Counted from the first letter of the stretch, positions 24,507 through 33,499 are shown. The stretch: DNA of 64,000 nt from JAZDIU01 sp043804635 (GCA_043804635.1 JAZDIU010000085.1:1-64000); one strand, 5' to 3'. Program-made: numbers and translations. Notes: generated by a model not told the origin, from the sequence alone.

Positions 24507-25652
24507 ATGAAAGAAGTAGCGATAATCGGTGTCGGTATTCATAAATTTGGCCGGTTTGGCGATAAGTCTTACATTGATATAGGACAAGAAGCCGCCAAGA
24601 TTGCACTTAAAGATGCTAATTTGAACTGGCAGGATATACAGGCAGCGTATTTGTCTAAAATGTACCTACCGGCGACTTCCGGCGCAAGGATATTACGGCC
24701 GCTGGGAGCTACCGGTATCCCAATCTGTGATATCGAGGCAGCCTGTGCCAGCGGCGGGGCGGCTTTAAGACAGGCAATGCTTGGACTGCAATCCGGTGCT
24801 TTCGATATTTGTATGGTACTAGGTGTAGAAAAAATGCCCAGAGGATTTATGGACCCTTCTATGATATTCGATAAATGGCAGATAGAAATGGGAATGGATA
24901 CTAACCCTAGCTACTGGGCAATGAGAGCGCGGCGGCATATGTTTGAATATGGCACAACCGATTTGCATATCGCCAAAGTAGCTTTCAAAAACCATAAGAA
25001 CAGTATCAACAATCCTTATGCAATGTACCAGAAAGAGTTTACTATCGAGCAGATAATGGGTTCTCCGATGGTGTGCGACCCGATTCACTTGCTTGAGATA
25101 TGTTCTCCGGACGAAGGTGCAGCGGCAGTAATACTTTGTGCGGCGAGCAAGGCACGCAAGTATACGAGTAAGCCGCTTAAGATAGCATCCTGCGTACATA
25201 CCATTGCTTTATATTCGGCTGATTTCAGATGCCCGGTAGATTCATTGAGTGCAAAGATTGTGAATCCGGGACCGACCGAGGTTACATCAAAGAAAGCTTA
25301 TGAAGCTGCCGGCATCGGGCCCGAGGAGATAGATTGCTTCGAAGTCCAGGATACTGATGCTTTTTGTGAAGTCGAAATTTATGAGGAGATAGGTCTTTGT
25401 AAATTCGGTGAGGCCGGGCGTCTCATAGATGAAGGGGCGACTAATATCGGCGGCAAGTACCCGGTGAATATGAGCGGCGGCTTAATCAGTAAAGGCGAGC
25501 CGGTCGGTGCTTCTCACGTGGGTCAGCTGGTCGAGATTGTGTGGCAGTTAAGGGGCGAAGCGGGAGCACGGCAGGTCGAAGGGGCTAAAGTAGGTATGGC
25601 TCACGTCCTGGGTGCCGGTGGTAACTGCGCGGTGACCATTTTAAAGAGATAA
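24507..25652 (+). CDS. SCP2/lipid-transfer-type thiolase-like protein
   Basis: The 381-residue thiolase-fold protein has the active-site Cys region IEAACASGGAALRQAM and the C-terminal loop HVLGAGGNCAVTILKR. The usual GHP motif reads GEPVGASHVGQ, so the His that activates the substrate or thioester is replaced by Glu. This points to a retro-aldolase or non-standard thiolase, like Ltp2-type proteins that work with a DUF35 partner. It probably cleaves or transfers an acyl group from a CoA ester. It is not a classical acetyl-CoA acetyltransferase. Confidence 0.85.
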   Translation: MKEVAIIGVGIHKFGRFGDKSYIDIGQEAAKIALKDANLNWQDIQAAYLSKMYLPATSGARILRPLGATGIPICDIEAACASGGAALRQAMLGLQSGAFDICMVLGVEKMPRGFMDPSMIFDKWQIEMGMDTNPSYWAMRARRHMFEYGTTDLHIAKVAFKNHKNSINNPYAMYQKEFTIEQIMGSPMVCDPIHLLEICSPDEGAAAVILCAASKARKYTSKPLKIASCVHTIALYSADFRCPVDSLSAKIVNPGPTEVTSKKAYEAAGIGPEEIDCFEVQDTDAFCEVEIYEEIGLCKFGEAGRLIDEGATNIGGKYPVNMSGGLISKGEPVGASHVGQLVEIVWQLRGEAGARQVEGAKVGMAHVLGAGGNCAVTILKR

Positions 25653-25679
25653 AACCGGAATATCCAACTTAACTGTTAT

Positions 25680-25712
25680 GTCATTCCAGCGAAGGCTGGA
25701 ATCCAATAGGTA
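25680..25712. repeat. Short palindromic repeat
   Basis: TCATTCCAGCGAAGGCTGGAATCC includes the palindrome TTCCAGC-GAAG-GCTGGAA. It is one of the dispersed TCATTCTGG/GGAATCC repeats of this genome, between the thiolase and the acyl-CoA dehydrogenase. Confidence 0.6.
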
Positions 25713-25755
25713 AGGCGGTGTTTAATTATTGGTTATTTTGTAATTGGGGGTCAAA

Positions 25756-26937
25756 ATGGATTTCACTTTTACTCCTGAAGAAGAAGCTTTTCGAGAGGAA
25801 ATACGAGCATTCTTGAGACAGAATCCGCCTCAGAACTTCCCGGTGGATGGAGTGGACGCCGGGTTCGGATTCGGGAACTGGTCAAGTAAGTTCGCTCGTG
25901 CAGTGGCAGACAAAGGTTTGATATCCAAGTTTTGGCCTAAGGAGAATGGTGGCGAAGGGGCTTCTTTTATGGAACTCCTCATCAGAATGGAGGAGTTTGC
26001 TTATGCCGAAGCTCCGCTCTACTCGATAATGACCGGTGAAAGTGTTGCCCGACTTCTTATCAAGCATGGCAATGATTTTCTCAAGCGGGAATTCCTGCCT
26101 AAAATCGCTAAAGCTGAGATTTTCCTGTGGCTGGCTTTTAGCGAGCCGAATGCTGGCTCCGACCTGCTGGCAGTAGAGACCAAAGCCGAAAAGGACGGGG
26201 ATTATTACGTCATCAACGGGCAAAAGACCTGGAGCGCTAATGCTCATCTGGCTGATTTTGGTTATTTACTGGTAAGGACAGATTCTAACGTCCCACGTCA
26301 CAAAGGACTGAGTATGTTTATCCTGGATAAAAACGCTCCGGGTGTTACCGTACGGCCGCTTCTGAATTTAGAGGGTTACCGTTATCATAATGAAGTGTTT
26401 ATGGATAACGTTAGGATTCATAAAGATTATCTGGTCGGGGGAGAAAACCAGGGATTCTACCAGATGCTCGGGGGCCTGGACCACGATAGGTTCTGGGCGA
26501 GGTTCGTTAAAGCCCCGTTTTGTAAGAAAATTCTTGAGCAGATTGTAGATTACGTAAAGGAAACTAAGGATGGGGGCAAGCCATTAGGTCTTAATCCCCA
26601 TTTCCGTCGTAGATTAGCCGAGATGGCAACAGAAACCGAATCGTGCCGTCTGCTTTTTTACCGGACTGCTTGGATGCTCCAAAAAGGACAGTCTCCCACG
26701 TATGAGGGGGTCCTGGCTAAGGCTTTTGCCGACGAGATGGGACAGCGTTTCTTCGGGTTGGGTGTGCAGGTATTGGGACTGTATCCCCGTCCAGGTGAAG
26801 ACCCGAAGTGGGAAGCGTTAAGAAAGAAGCTCATCCACCTGTACCAGTTCAGTCTTGGTGTCAACCTGGCTGGTGGCACACCGGAGATTATGCGTAACAC
26901 TGCTGCCATCAGAGGGCTGCGGATGCCGGTGGACTAG
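25756..26937 (+). CDS. Acyl-CoA dehydrogenase, first of a tandem pair
   Basis: The 393-residue protein shows LAFSEPNAGSDLLAVETKAEKDGDYYVINGQKTWSANAH and a C-terminal LYQFSLGVNLAGGTPEIMRNTAAIRGLRMP (FAD-binding/dimer region). The next gene, 14 bp downstream, is a second acyl-CoA dehydrogenase. Such pairs form alpha2beta2 enzymes in steroid side-chain and cyclic acid oxidation in actinobacteria. ATG 25756 is taken; an earlier TTG adds only four residues. Confidence 0.9.
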   Translation: MDFTFTPEEEAFREEIRAFLRQNPPQNFPVDGVDAGFGFGNWSSKFARAVADKGLISKFWPKENGGEGASFMELLIRMEEFAYAEAPLYSIMTGESVARLLIKHGNDFLKREFLPKIAKAEIFLWLAFSEPNAGSDLLAVETKAEKDGDYYVINGQKTWSANAHLADFGYLLVRTDSNVPRHKGLSMFILDKNAPGVTVRPLLNLEGYRYHNEVFMDNVRIHKDYLVGGENQGFYQMLGGLDHDRFWARFVKAPFCKKILEQIVDYVKETKDGGKPLGLNPHFRRRLAEMATETESCRLLFYRTAWMLQKGQSPTYEGVLAKAFADEMGQRFFGLGVQVLGLYPRPGEDPKWEALRKKLIHLYQFSLGVNLAGGTPEIMRNTAAIRGLRMPVD

Positions 26938-26951
26938 AGAAGGAGACTTGA

Positions 26952-28079
26952 ATGATAGATTTTGAGCTGACTGAAGAGCAGAAATTATTAAAAACAGCTG
27001 CCCGCGATTTTCTAACTGCAAAATGTCCGGATAGTCTGGTGAGAGCGATGAGAAAGGATGAATTCGGCTATCCCAAGCCGTTATGGCAGGAAATAGCCGG
27101 TATGGGTTGGGCGGGTCTTCTCGTCCCCAAAGAATACGGGGGTGAAGGCGGTGATTTTCTGGATTTCGGAATACTTATTGAAGAGATGGGTCGGGTTTGC
27201 CTGCCGGGTCCTTTTTTTGCTTCGGCGGTCTGTAGCGCCCTAATAATTTCCAAGGGTGGCAGCGAACAGCAAAAGCAGGAGCTTTTACCCAAAATAGCAG
27301 GTGGAGAGTCAATTACGGTCCTGGCTTTAACCGAGGGTAATGCAGAGGTAGTTCCCTCTTCTATTAAGACAAAGGCTGCGAGAAGCGGTTCTGCGTATGC
27401 TATTAAAGGGGTTAAATTTCCGGTGTCTTTTGCCAATACGGCTGACTATATTTTATGTGCCGCCCGGACTGGACGTAGTGCCAATGATATCTCCCTATTT
27501 CTTGTAAACTCGAATGAGCCTGGAGTTAAATGCAGTCCGACGGATGTTGTCAGCGGAGATAAGCAGTTTAAAATCGAGTTTAATGGGGTGAAAGTAAGCG
27601 GGGATAATTTGGTGGGTGAGCTTAACCAGGGGTGGGAGATTGTACAAAAAGTTTATCCCCAAATAGTTATTGCCAAATGTCTGGAGATGGTGGGCGGCGC
27701 CCAGAAAGTCTTGGAAATGACTTTAGCCTATTGCTCAGCCCGCAAACAATTCGGGCATCTTATCGGTTCTTACCAGTCGATTCAGCATCACTGCGCCAAT
27801 ATGGTGCTCGCTATCGACGGTGCGAAATTCCTTACTTATCAAGCAGCCTGGATGCTGAGTAAGGGGTTACCCTGCGCTACCGAGGTAGCTATGGCTAAGT
27901 CCCGAATTAGCAAAGTGTACCGGGAGGTCACTTTCTTATCGCATCAAATTCACGGGGCAGTGGCTTTCTGCGACGACCATGCTTTGCCTCTATATATCAG
28001 GCGGTCGATAGAAGCTGAAGAGATGTTCGGTAGCGTCGACAGCCAGCTTGAAACGGTTGCCCGGGGAATAGGTCTCTAG
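26952..28079 (+). CDS. Acyl-CoA dehydrogenase, second of a tandem pair
   Basis: The 375-residue protein keeps the fold: ALTEGNAEVVPSSIKTKA, GKQFGHLIGSYQSIQHHCANM-like FAD region (CSARKQFGHLIGSYQSIQHH) and QIHGAVAFCDDHALPLYIRR. The middle is more divergent than in the first member, as is typical for the structural subunit of a heteromeric enzyme. The stop is 9 bp before the Zn-ribbon coiled-coil gene. Its role is inferred from the pair: oxidation of an unusual acyl-CoA in the same pathway as the thiolase/DUF35 couple. Confidence 0.88.
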   Translation: MIDFELTEEQKLLKTAARDFLTAKCPDSLVRAMRKDEFGYPKPLWQEIAGMGWAGLLVPKEYGGEGGDFLDFGILIEEMGRVCLPGPFFASAVCSALIISKGGSEQQKQELLPKIAGGESITVLALTEGNAEVVPSSIKTKAARSGSAYAIKGVKFPVSFANTADYILCAARTGRSANDISLFLVNSNEPGVKCSPTDVVSGDKQFKIEFNGVKVSGDNLVGELNQGWEIVQKVYPQIVIAKCLEMVGGAQKVLEMTLAYCSARKQFGHLIGSYQSIQHHCANMVLAIDGAKFLTYQAAWMLSKGLPCATEVAMAKSRISKVYREVTFLSHQIHGAVAFCDDHALPLYIRRSIEAEEMFGSVDSQLETVARGIGL

Positions 28080-28088
28080 GTTTATACG

Positions 28089-28784
28089 ATGAGTGTCGCC
28101 AGTCAGCTTTATGAGTTGCAGGAAATCGACCTAGAGCTTGAGACCAGCGAGCAAGCCAATAGTCAGCTTACCAGCCAGCTCGGGGAAAGTGAAGTACTAA
28201 CCAACGCCCGGCAAAAACTTGCCCGGGAGCGTCAGCATCTTGAGGAACTGAAAAAAGAGCAGCGTTCTATAGAATGGGAAATAGATGATATTTCCGGCAA
28301 GCTGAAGGCAGGCGAAAAAGACCTGTATGGCGGGCGTATTACCAATTCCAAGGAGTTGGCTAGCTTACAGCACGAGATGAGCGGATTCAAAATCAGGCGG
28401 AGTCAACTGGAGGACAAGGAGCTGGCTCTGATGGAGCAGGTCGACATCGCCACAAAAGAGATTACTAAGCAGAATAAAGAAGTCGAGGCTCTGGAGGCCG
28501 AGGATGGCGAACAACATCAAAAGCTGAGGGCGGCACTTGAGCAAGTGAATATTGCCAAAGCCAGCCTCGAAAAGAGCCGCGAAGAACTGGTGGCTGATAT
28601 CGACCCCCAGGCGCTGGCGGTCTATAACCAGCTTAAAAAGCAAAAGGGGACGGCGGTAGCAAAGGTGGAGCAGGGAATATGCCGAGGCTGCCGGATTTCT
28701 TTACCTCGTGGTGAGTTGCAGGCGGCAAGGGGCGAAGGACTGGTACGGTGCAACAGCTGCGGACGGATTCTATACCTGGCTTAA
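28089..28784 (+). CDS. C4-type zinc-ribbon coiled-coil protein (zf-RING_7)
   Basis: The 231-residue protein is a long coiled coil (about residues 1-180) with a C-terminal Zn ribbon CRGCRISLPRGELQAARGEG then CNSCGRILYLA (C-x2-C...C-x2-C). The family is widespread and often near RNase H or NIF3-type genes. A role in RNA or protein quality control is only suggested by context. It is followed by RNase HI. Confidence 0.85.
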   Translation: MSVASQLYELQEIDLELETSEQANSQLTSQLGESEVLTNARQKLARERQHLEELKKEQRSIEWEIDDISGKLKAGEKDLYGGRITNSKELASLQHEMSGFKIRRSQLEDKELALMEQVDIATKEITKQNKEVEALEAEDGEQHQKLRAALEQVNIAKASLEKSREELVADIDPQALAVYNQLKKQKGTAVAKVEQGICRGCRISLPRGELQAARGEGLVRCNSCGRILYLA

Positions 28785-28871
28785 ATCCGAAATCCGAAAC
28801 AACTTTAGAGAACCATTCCGTTGAAAAACGGAATCCAGAACAATATTATGAACAATTACGTTACTAATGAT

Positions 28872-28906
28872 TCGTAAATCGTAAATCGTAAATCGTAAAT
28901 CATAAA
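28872..28906. repeat. Heptamer tandem repeat before RNase HI
   Basis: Four exact TCGTAAA units (28872-28899), then TCATAAA and a degenerate sixth unit (TCATGAG) that supplies the ATG of the next gene. No Shine-Dalgarno site is seen there. A related TAAATCN array lies at the end of the P-ATPase gene (62681-62709). Confidence 0.85.
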
Positions 28907-28908
28907 TC

Positions 28909-29322
28909 ATGAGATTAAGCAAGGTAATCATCAATACCGATGGCGCCTGTTGGGGTAATCCGGGACCGGGCGCCGTAGGTGCTATCTTGAAAGATGCCCG
29001 GGGCAAGGTTGTTGCCTCCGTATCCCGGGCAATCGGGCAGACGACCAATAACCAGGCAGAATATCGGGCGGTGATTGCCGCTCTGGAAACCGCCTTAGGA
29101 CTTGGCGCTAGCATCATCGAGCTACGTTCTGATTCGGAACTGCTGGTCAGGCAAATCGATGGGGAATATCGGGTGAAAAATGTGTCTCTCAAACCGCTGC
29201 ATCAGCGGGTAAAAGACCTGCAGAAACAGTTCAGCAGCTTTACCATCAAGCATGTACCGGATGAAGAAAATAGCGAGGCTCATAATCTGGCGAGTAAAGC
29301 TCTAAAAAAGCACTCTCTATAA
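28909..29322 (+). CDS. Ribonuclease HI-type protein
   Basis: The 137-residue protein has the RNase H core: IINTDGACWGNPGPGAVGAILKD (first Asp), NNQAEYRAVIAALETAL (Glu), ELRSDSELLVRQIDGEYRV (Asp) and HVPDEENSEAHNLASKAL (Asp/His). It hydrolyses RNA in RNA-DNA hybrids. It is of the short 'reverse-transcriptase-like' form common in Chloroflexota, with no basic extension. The ATG sits at the end of a heptamer repeat, so initiation is weak or leaderless. Confidence 0.92.
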   Translation: MRLSKVIINTDGACWGNPGPGAVGAILKDARGKVVASVSRAIGQTTNNQAEYRAVIAALETALGLGASIIELRSDSELLVRQIDGEYRVKNVSLKPLHQRVKDLQKQFSSFTIKHVPDEENSEAHNLASKALKKHSL

Positions 29323-29411
29323 ATCTATCCCGCAAAAGCCGAAATTCAGAAAGCTAAACGCTGACCGCCGATTGCTGACAGCTATGTTGTAAAAAGCGAC
29401 AAGGTAAAGTT

Positions 29412-29432
29412 CACTCTTCATTGTGAAGAGTG
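29412..29432. other. Hairpin in the gap after RNase HI
   Basis: Stem CACTCTTCA (29412-29420), loop TTG, stem TGAAGAGTG (29424-29432). No T-run; it may be a weak terminator, a protein-binding site or a repeat relic. The rest of 29323-29552 shows no gene. Confidence 0.45.
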
Positions 29433-29552
29433 CCTAAGTGGGTTATACTACTGCCGACCTGAATAAGTTAGCAGGGGGAAAACCAGTTTTGGATGCTACC
29501 TTTAACACCCGTTATATCATCTGTTGATGTTAATAAATAGAGGGAGTGGAAA

Positions 29553-29768
29553 ATGGCTGAAAGCGAGCTAGTCAAAAAAATACACGAATTATATGAAACT
29601 AAATATCAAGGAATATCTAGCGATGAGATAGAGATATATTTATTTGAGCAAAATCTGAAAGTGCTAGAGCAATTAGACAAAGAGACGAGAGCTCTAAACA
29701 GATATACAAAAGTTTTGATTGGTTTAACTTTTGTTTTGGCAGTATCGGAATTAGTCAGAATATTCTGA
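29553..29768 (+). CDS. Small protein with C-terminal membrane helix
   Basis: The 71-residue protein has a soluble helical N-terminus and one predicted membrane helix (about 52-70, VLIGLTFVLAVSELVRIF). ATG follows AGAGGGAGTGG. No family recognised. It is isolated; a plausible role is as a tail-anchored membrane modulator, which the sequence does not prove. Confidence 0.55.
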   Translation: MAESELVKKIHELYETKYQGISSDEIEIYLFEQNLKVLEQLDKETRALNRYTKVLIGLTFVLAVSELVRIF

Positions 29769-29842
29769 CCCTGAGGAAATGAATAATCGGAGAATGCCTA
29801 ATGGCTAGGCAACGATTGAACTTTACCAGCGACAAAATTTCC

Positions 29843-29872
29843 TTGACAAATATAGAACATAAGTACTATGAT
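29843..29872 (+). promoter_or_regulatory. Orphan promoter reading into a hairpin element
   Basis: TTGACA (29843-29848), 18 bp, TATGAT (29867-29872). No plus-strand gene follows; instead a 17-bp stem hairpin (29936-29980) with TTTC lies about 60 nt on, so a short untranslated RNA of roughly 100 nt is possible. The other contents of 29769-30118 are the repeat below and the 3' flank of the MFS genes. Confidence 0.5.
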
Positions 29873-29920
29873 TTTTACTGCACAAATCTAGCACATTAAA
29901 AAGCTGTTTCCCCCGTGTGT

Positions 29921-30075
29921 TTTACATAACGCACAAAACAACTAGAAGCTAAATCCCTTACAATTAGCCTCTAGTTGTTTCTTGGAAAAAGATTTTAGCT
30001 GTGAAAACGAATACAAATACGCTCGAATCAACCGGCTTCTACGTTGCTTTGTTTCAATTTTCGGGTCATTGTTTT
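29921..30075 (+). repeat. Dispersed hairpin element, copy 1
   Basis: It begins TTTACATAACGCAC, then the stem AAACAACTAG-AAGCTAA (29936-29952) paired with TTAGCCTCTAGTTGTTT (29964-29980), one mismatch. Downstream is a block with GAAAACGAATAC, ACGCTCG and TTGCTTTGTTTCAATTTTC (about 30003-30062). The hairpin part recurs at 51664-51724, and hairpin plus downstream block recur on the opposite strand at 58258-58390. Confidence 0.75.
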
Positions 30076-30118
30076 ATCGGACATTAGTAGTTGTAGTATT
30101 TGTAGTATTTCCTATTCG

Positions 30119-31327
30119 CTATTCTTTGACCAGCGTTACAATCCCAAGCATTGCCACGAAGGCAAGAGCGGCGCCCAGATAAAACGGTGCTGAAGGATTG
30201 ACAGCGTCCCAGAGCCACCCGGCGATGAGGCTCGCCGGAAGAAGAGTCAGGCTAACCAGCCCGTGATAAATGCCGTATGCCGTGCCGCGTTTTTCTTCTC
30301 TAACCAGGTCGGCAACAAAAGCTCGGGCGACCCCTTCCACTACTCCATAGTAGATTCCATAGCCGGCAAAAAGCAGCCATATTTGCCAGAGGTTCGATGC
30401 CAGGGCGAACCCAAGATAGACCGCTGCGTAGATGAACCAGCCTACAGCAATGACCCGTCTTCTGCCCAGCCGGTCTGAAAGTACACCCATCGGGAAAGAA
30501 GTGAGAGCGTAGGTAGCATTAAACAGGACCAGCATCAATGTAACCTGAATCAGAGGTGCTTCCAGGTTCTGTGCCCTGAGTATGATAAAGAAATCGCTGG
30601 AGTTTCCTAGAGTAAAAATTCCCACGACTAACAGAAAGAGTTTAAACTTTCCATCCAAGCCAATGGCTCTGGTGGATTGAGGTGTTTTAGTGCCTTCGGC
30701 TGGCGAGTCTGCTTTTGCTTTCTCCCGGATAAAAATCAGTAGGACAGCTACGGCGAGTACTGCCGGAATTATCCCTATGATAATAAGCCATCGGTAGGTC
30801 TCCAGACCGAGCTTGAGCCCACCACCCTGGACTGTATATATGATTATGGCGGCGATGATTAAGCCGATAAGAGCACCGGTGGTGTCCATTGCCCGGTGCA
30901 AACCGAAGCCTCTCCCTCTTTTATTTTTGGGGATGGAGTCGGCAATCAAGGCATCCCGCGGTGCCGAGCGGATACCTTTGCCAATACGGTCGCTTACCCT
31001 GATGGAAAGGACGATGCCCCAGTTAGTCGCCAGGTACATAAATGGTTTAGCCAGTGTGGAGAGACTGTAACCTAACACTGTCGGCAGCTTGCGCCTGTTA
31101 AGTTTGTCACTCAACCAACCGCTAACAATTCTAAAGCCGGCATCGATGCTATCGGAAAGACCACCGACTAGCCCAACGATAGTAGCTCCGGCTCCCAGCA
31201 CGTTGGCTAGAAAGAGTGGGAGGAGGGTAAAAATCATCTCACTACTAATGTCGGTGAGCAGGCTGGTTACGCCCAGGAGAAAGACATTAGGATGAAGCCC
31301 GAAGAATGTTTTCGGTGGTTCTTTCAT
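30119..31327 (-). CDS. MFS transporter, 12-helix type
   Basis: The 402-residue protein has about 12 helices and the MFS loops LSDKLNRRKLPT and MGVLSDRLGRRR. The SDRIGKGIRSAPRDALIADSIPKNKRGRGFGLHRAMDTTGA segment matches a common 'MFS, GKGIR' subgroup. The substrate is unknown. It overlaps the upstream MFS gene by 4 bp, so the two are co-translated. Confidence 0.9.
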   Translation of the reverse strand: MKEPPKTFFGLHPNVFLLGVTSLLTDISSEMIFTLLPLFLANVLGAGATIVGLVGGLSDSIDAGFRIVSGWLSDKLNRRKLPTVLGYSLSTLAKPFMYLATNWGIVLSIRVSDRIGKGIRSAPRDALIADSIPKNKRGRGFGLHRAMDTTGALIGLIIAAIIIYTVQGGGLKLGLETYRWLIIIGIIPAVLAVAVLLIFIREKAKADSPAEGTKTPQSTRAIGLDGKFKLFLLVVGIFTLGNSSDFFIILRAQNLEAPLIQVTLMLVLFNATYALTSFPMGVLSDRLGRRRVIAVGWFIYAAVYLGFALASNLWQIWLLFAGYGIYYGVVEGVARAFVADLVREEKRGTAYGIYHGLVSLTLLPASLIAGWLWDAVNPSAPFYLGAALAFVAMLGIVTLVKE

Positions 31328-32703
31328 CTGACTTTGCCTCTTCTAAGTGAGGCGAAGATTCCCACGAAGCAGAGGATGGCGAAGACAATAAATGCTACCT
31401 TCATACTTTTCAGAAAAAGGGGGTAATATTCAGGAGTAATCTGCACCCGTCCGACGAACAACGAAAAGAGGAACATAACGATTCCCAGGCTGAGCATTTG
31501 TCCGATAAGGCGCATCGTTCCCAGTGTAGCTGAAGCAACTCCGTATAGCTCTTTTCCGATTGAGCTCATTACGGCGTTGGTATTTGGCGATGAAAAGAAC
31601 CCAAAACCGGTGCCAAGAACAACGAGGTCTGCGGCGATTACCGGTAAAGCTGTATCAGCTCCGAGAAAAGCAAGAAGAACCAAGCCGGCGGTGCTTAGTG
31701 CCATTCCAATCGAGGCGAGTACACTCGGCTCGACCCTGTCCGAAAGCCGACCGGCCACAGGTGAAAGGATAGCCATCATCACAGGCTGAGACACTAAAAT
31801 CAATCCGGCGGTCCTGGGTTCGAGGCCTCTTGCCTGCTGGAGGTAGAGACTTAGTAAAAAACCGGCAGCAAAGGTTGCACTATAATTAAGAAGCGCCGAT
31901 AGGTTAGAAAAAGTAAATGCGGTATTGTTTTTGAAGAGAGCCACTCTGAAAACAGGATGGCTTACTCGCGTCTCCCACCACAAAAAGATAATTAGTCCCA
32001 AAACACCGGCTGCTATCAGCCATAATGCTCTCAATGCGGGCAGTTCCGATAGGCCGTACATAAATACCGTTAGAGATAGCCCGTAAATAATAGAACCGGC
32101 AAGGTCGAATTTCTCTCCCTTCGCCTCAGCCCACTCCCCTTTAAGTTTCCAGCGGATAATCAGAATGATTGCCAGCCCTAATGGGACCGTCGCCCAGAAT
32201 ATGCTCCTCCACCCAAATTGCTGCACCAAGAGTCCACCTAGAGGAGGTCCCAGGGAAAGTCCCAGGTACACGGTAGAGGCGCTTATTCCCAGTGCCTTGC
32301 CCCTTTCTTTCGGGGGATAAACCGAGATTAGGATGGCGACGCCGGTGCTGAATATCATAGAAATCCCGATTCCTTGTACGACCCGCAGTGAAATCAAAAT
32401 CATAGCTGAAGGGGCAAATGAGATGAGCAGCGATGAGATAGTGTAAATTATTGTGCCCCAGGTGAATATTTTCTTCCGGCCGTAGATATCAGCCAGCCGG
32501 CCGAAGGGCAGAAGAAAAACCGCCGCTGTCAGAATAAAGACGGTCGCTACCCAGCCTAGCAAAATGGCATCCATGGAAAACTCTCTGCCGATAGCGGGTA
32601 GTGCGATGTTGGTGGAGGCACTAATAAACGGGGTAATAAAAGAAGATAAGGCGGCTACAAAAAGTGCCGCAGTTTTACTGACGGGGTTGCTGGTTTGGCT
32701 CAA
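31324..32703 (-). CDS. MFS drug:H+ antiporter-like transporter, 14-helix type
   Basis: The 459-residue protein resembles EmrB/QacA transporters, with about 14 helices and the motif LPFGRLADIYGRKKIFTWG (loop 2-3) plus VVQGIGISMIFSTGVAILISVYPPKERGKALG in the antiporter motif C region. It likely exports lipophilic compounds. It is the first gene of a two-gene operon with the next MFS gene. Confidence 0.9.
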   Translation of the reverse strand: MSQTSNPVSKTAALFVAALSSFITPFISASTNIALPAIGREFSMDAILLGWVATVFILTAAVFLLPFGRLADIYGRKKIFTWGTIIYTISSLLISFAPSAMILISLRVVQGIGISMIFSTGVAILISVYPPKERGKALGISASTVYLGLSLGPPLGGLLVQQFGWRSIFWATVPLGLAIILIIRWKLKGEWAEAKGEKFDLAGSIIYGLSLTVFMYGLSELPALRALWLIAAGVLGLIIFLWWETRVSHPVFRVALFKNNTAFTFSNLSALLNYSATFAAGFLLSLYLQQARGLEPRTAGLILVSQPVMMAILSPVAGRLSDRVEPSVLASIGMALSTAGLVLLAFLGADTALPVIAADLVVLGTGFGFFSSPNTNAVMSSIGKELYGVASATLGTMRLIGQMLSLGIVMFLFSLFVGRVQITPEYYPLFLKSMKVAFIVFAILCFVGIFASLRRGKVR

Positions 32704-32851
32704 TTATGACCTCAGATGAAGGTAAGACAATGAAGTATTATATCACTTTTAGAGTCGAATCTTAAGTCTGAAAAATGCAGAATCACAGCTTAGTCAAAAG
32801 ATAGATTCTAACCTGCTCCGGCAATAACAGTAGAAAGAGGTTGCTTTAGTG

Positions 32852-33499
32852 CTACCGTTTCTTGGGCAGGATAACCACCCGGCGTGATTCGCCCTCTCCG
32901 GTGCTTTCCGTATAGACGTCGGGATTGTTCGCCAGAGCGAGGTGAATGACGCGCCTTTCATTAGACGGCATTGCCTCGAGAGTAAACGACGTTCCTCTGG
33001 ATTTCACCTGGTCGGCGAGACGAAGGGCAAGGTTTTCTAACGCCTGATACCGGCGCTGCTTATAACCTTCGATGTCAATTACTACAGGCACTTGCATCTT
33101 AGTCTGGTGACTCAAAATGAGCCGGGCGATGTACTGAAGAGAAGCGAGTCCCTGTCCTCGTCGTCCTATTAGGATACCCAGATCGTCGCCTTTGATGTTA
33201 ACAGTAACCGGAACATCACCAGTCGATGGCCCGGCTTCAACCGTCCCGCTGACATCCATCAGCTTCAGTAGAGTTTCCAAAATTTCTTTCGCCTTTCCAG
33301 CGATATCGCCCTGTTCTTTCGGCAGGGTCTTTCGTTCCACTCTGACCACAGCTTCTTCACCGCCTAGGCCCAAAAAACCGCCGGACTTGCCCTCTTTGAT
33401 AACCGTGATGTTTACTTCTTCCTTGCTGACACCCAGTTCGTCCAGGGCACGCTTGGTGGCTTCTTCAACGGTTTTTCCGCTCGCTTCCAGATTTTCCAT
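32852..33499 (-). CDS. jag: Jag/KhpB-type RNA-binding protein
   Basis: The 215-residue protein has the Jag-N domain (about 1-50, ASGKTVEEATKRALDELGVSKEE), a KH domain with GILIGRRGQGLASLQYIARLI, and an R3H domain near the C-terminus (SNERRVIHLALANNPDVYTESTGEGESRRVVI). It binds RNA and is nearly always downstream of yidC, as here. In Firmicutes it controls cell elongation. Full length. Confidence 0.93.
   Translation of the reverse strand: MENLEASGKTVEEATKRALDELGVSKEEVNITVIKEGKSGGFLGLGGEEAVVRVERKTLPKEQGDIAGKAKEILETLLKLMDVSGTVEAGPSTGDVPVTVNIKGDDLGILIGRRGQGLASLQYIARLILSHQTKMQVPVVIDIEGYKQRRYQALENLALRLADQVKSRGTSFTLEAMPSNERRVIHLALANNPDVYTESTGEGESRRVVILPKKR

Noticed and set aside
29982..30182. ORF of 66 residues after hairpin copy 1
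   Set aside because: It lies in repeat sequence, has no ribosome site and overlaps the end of the MFS gene.
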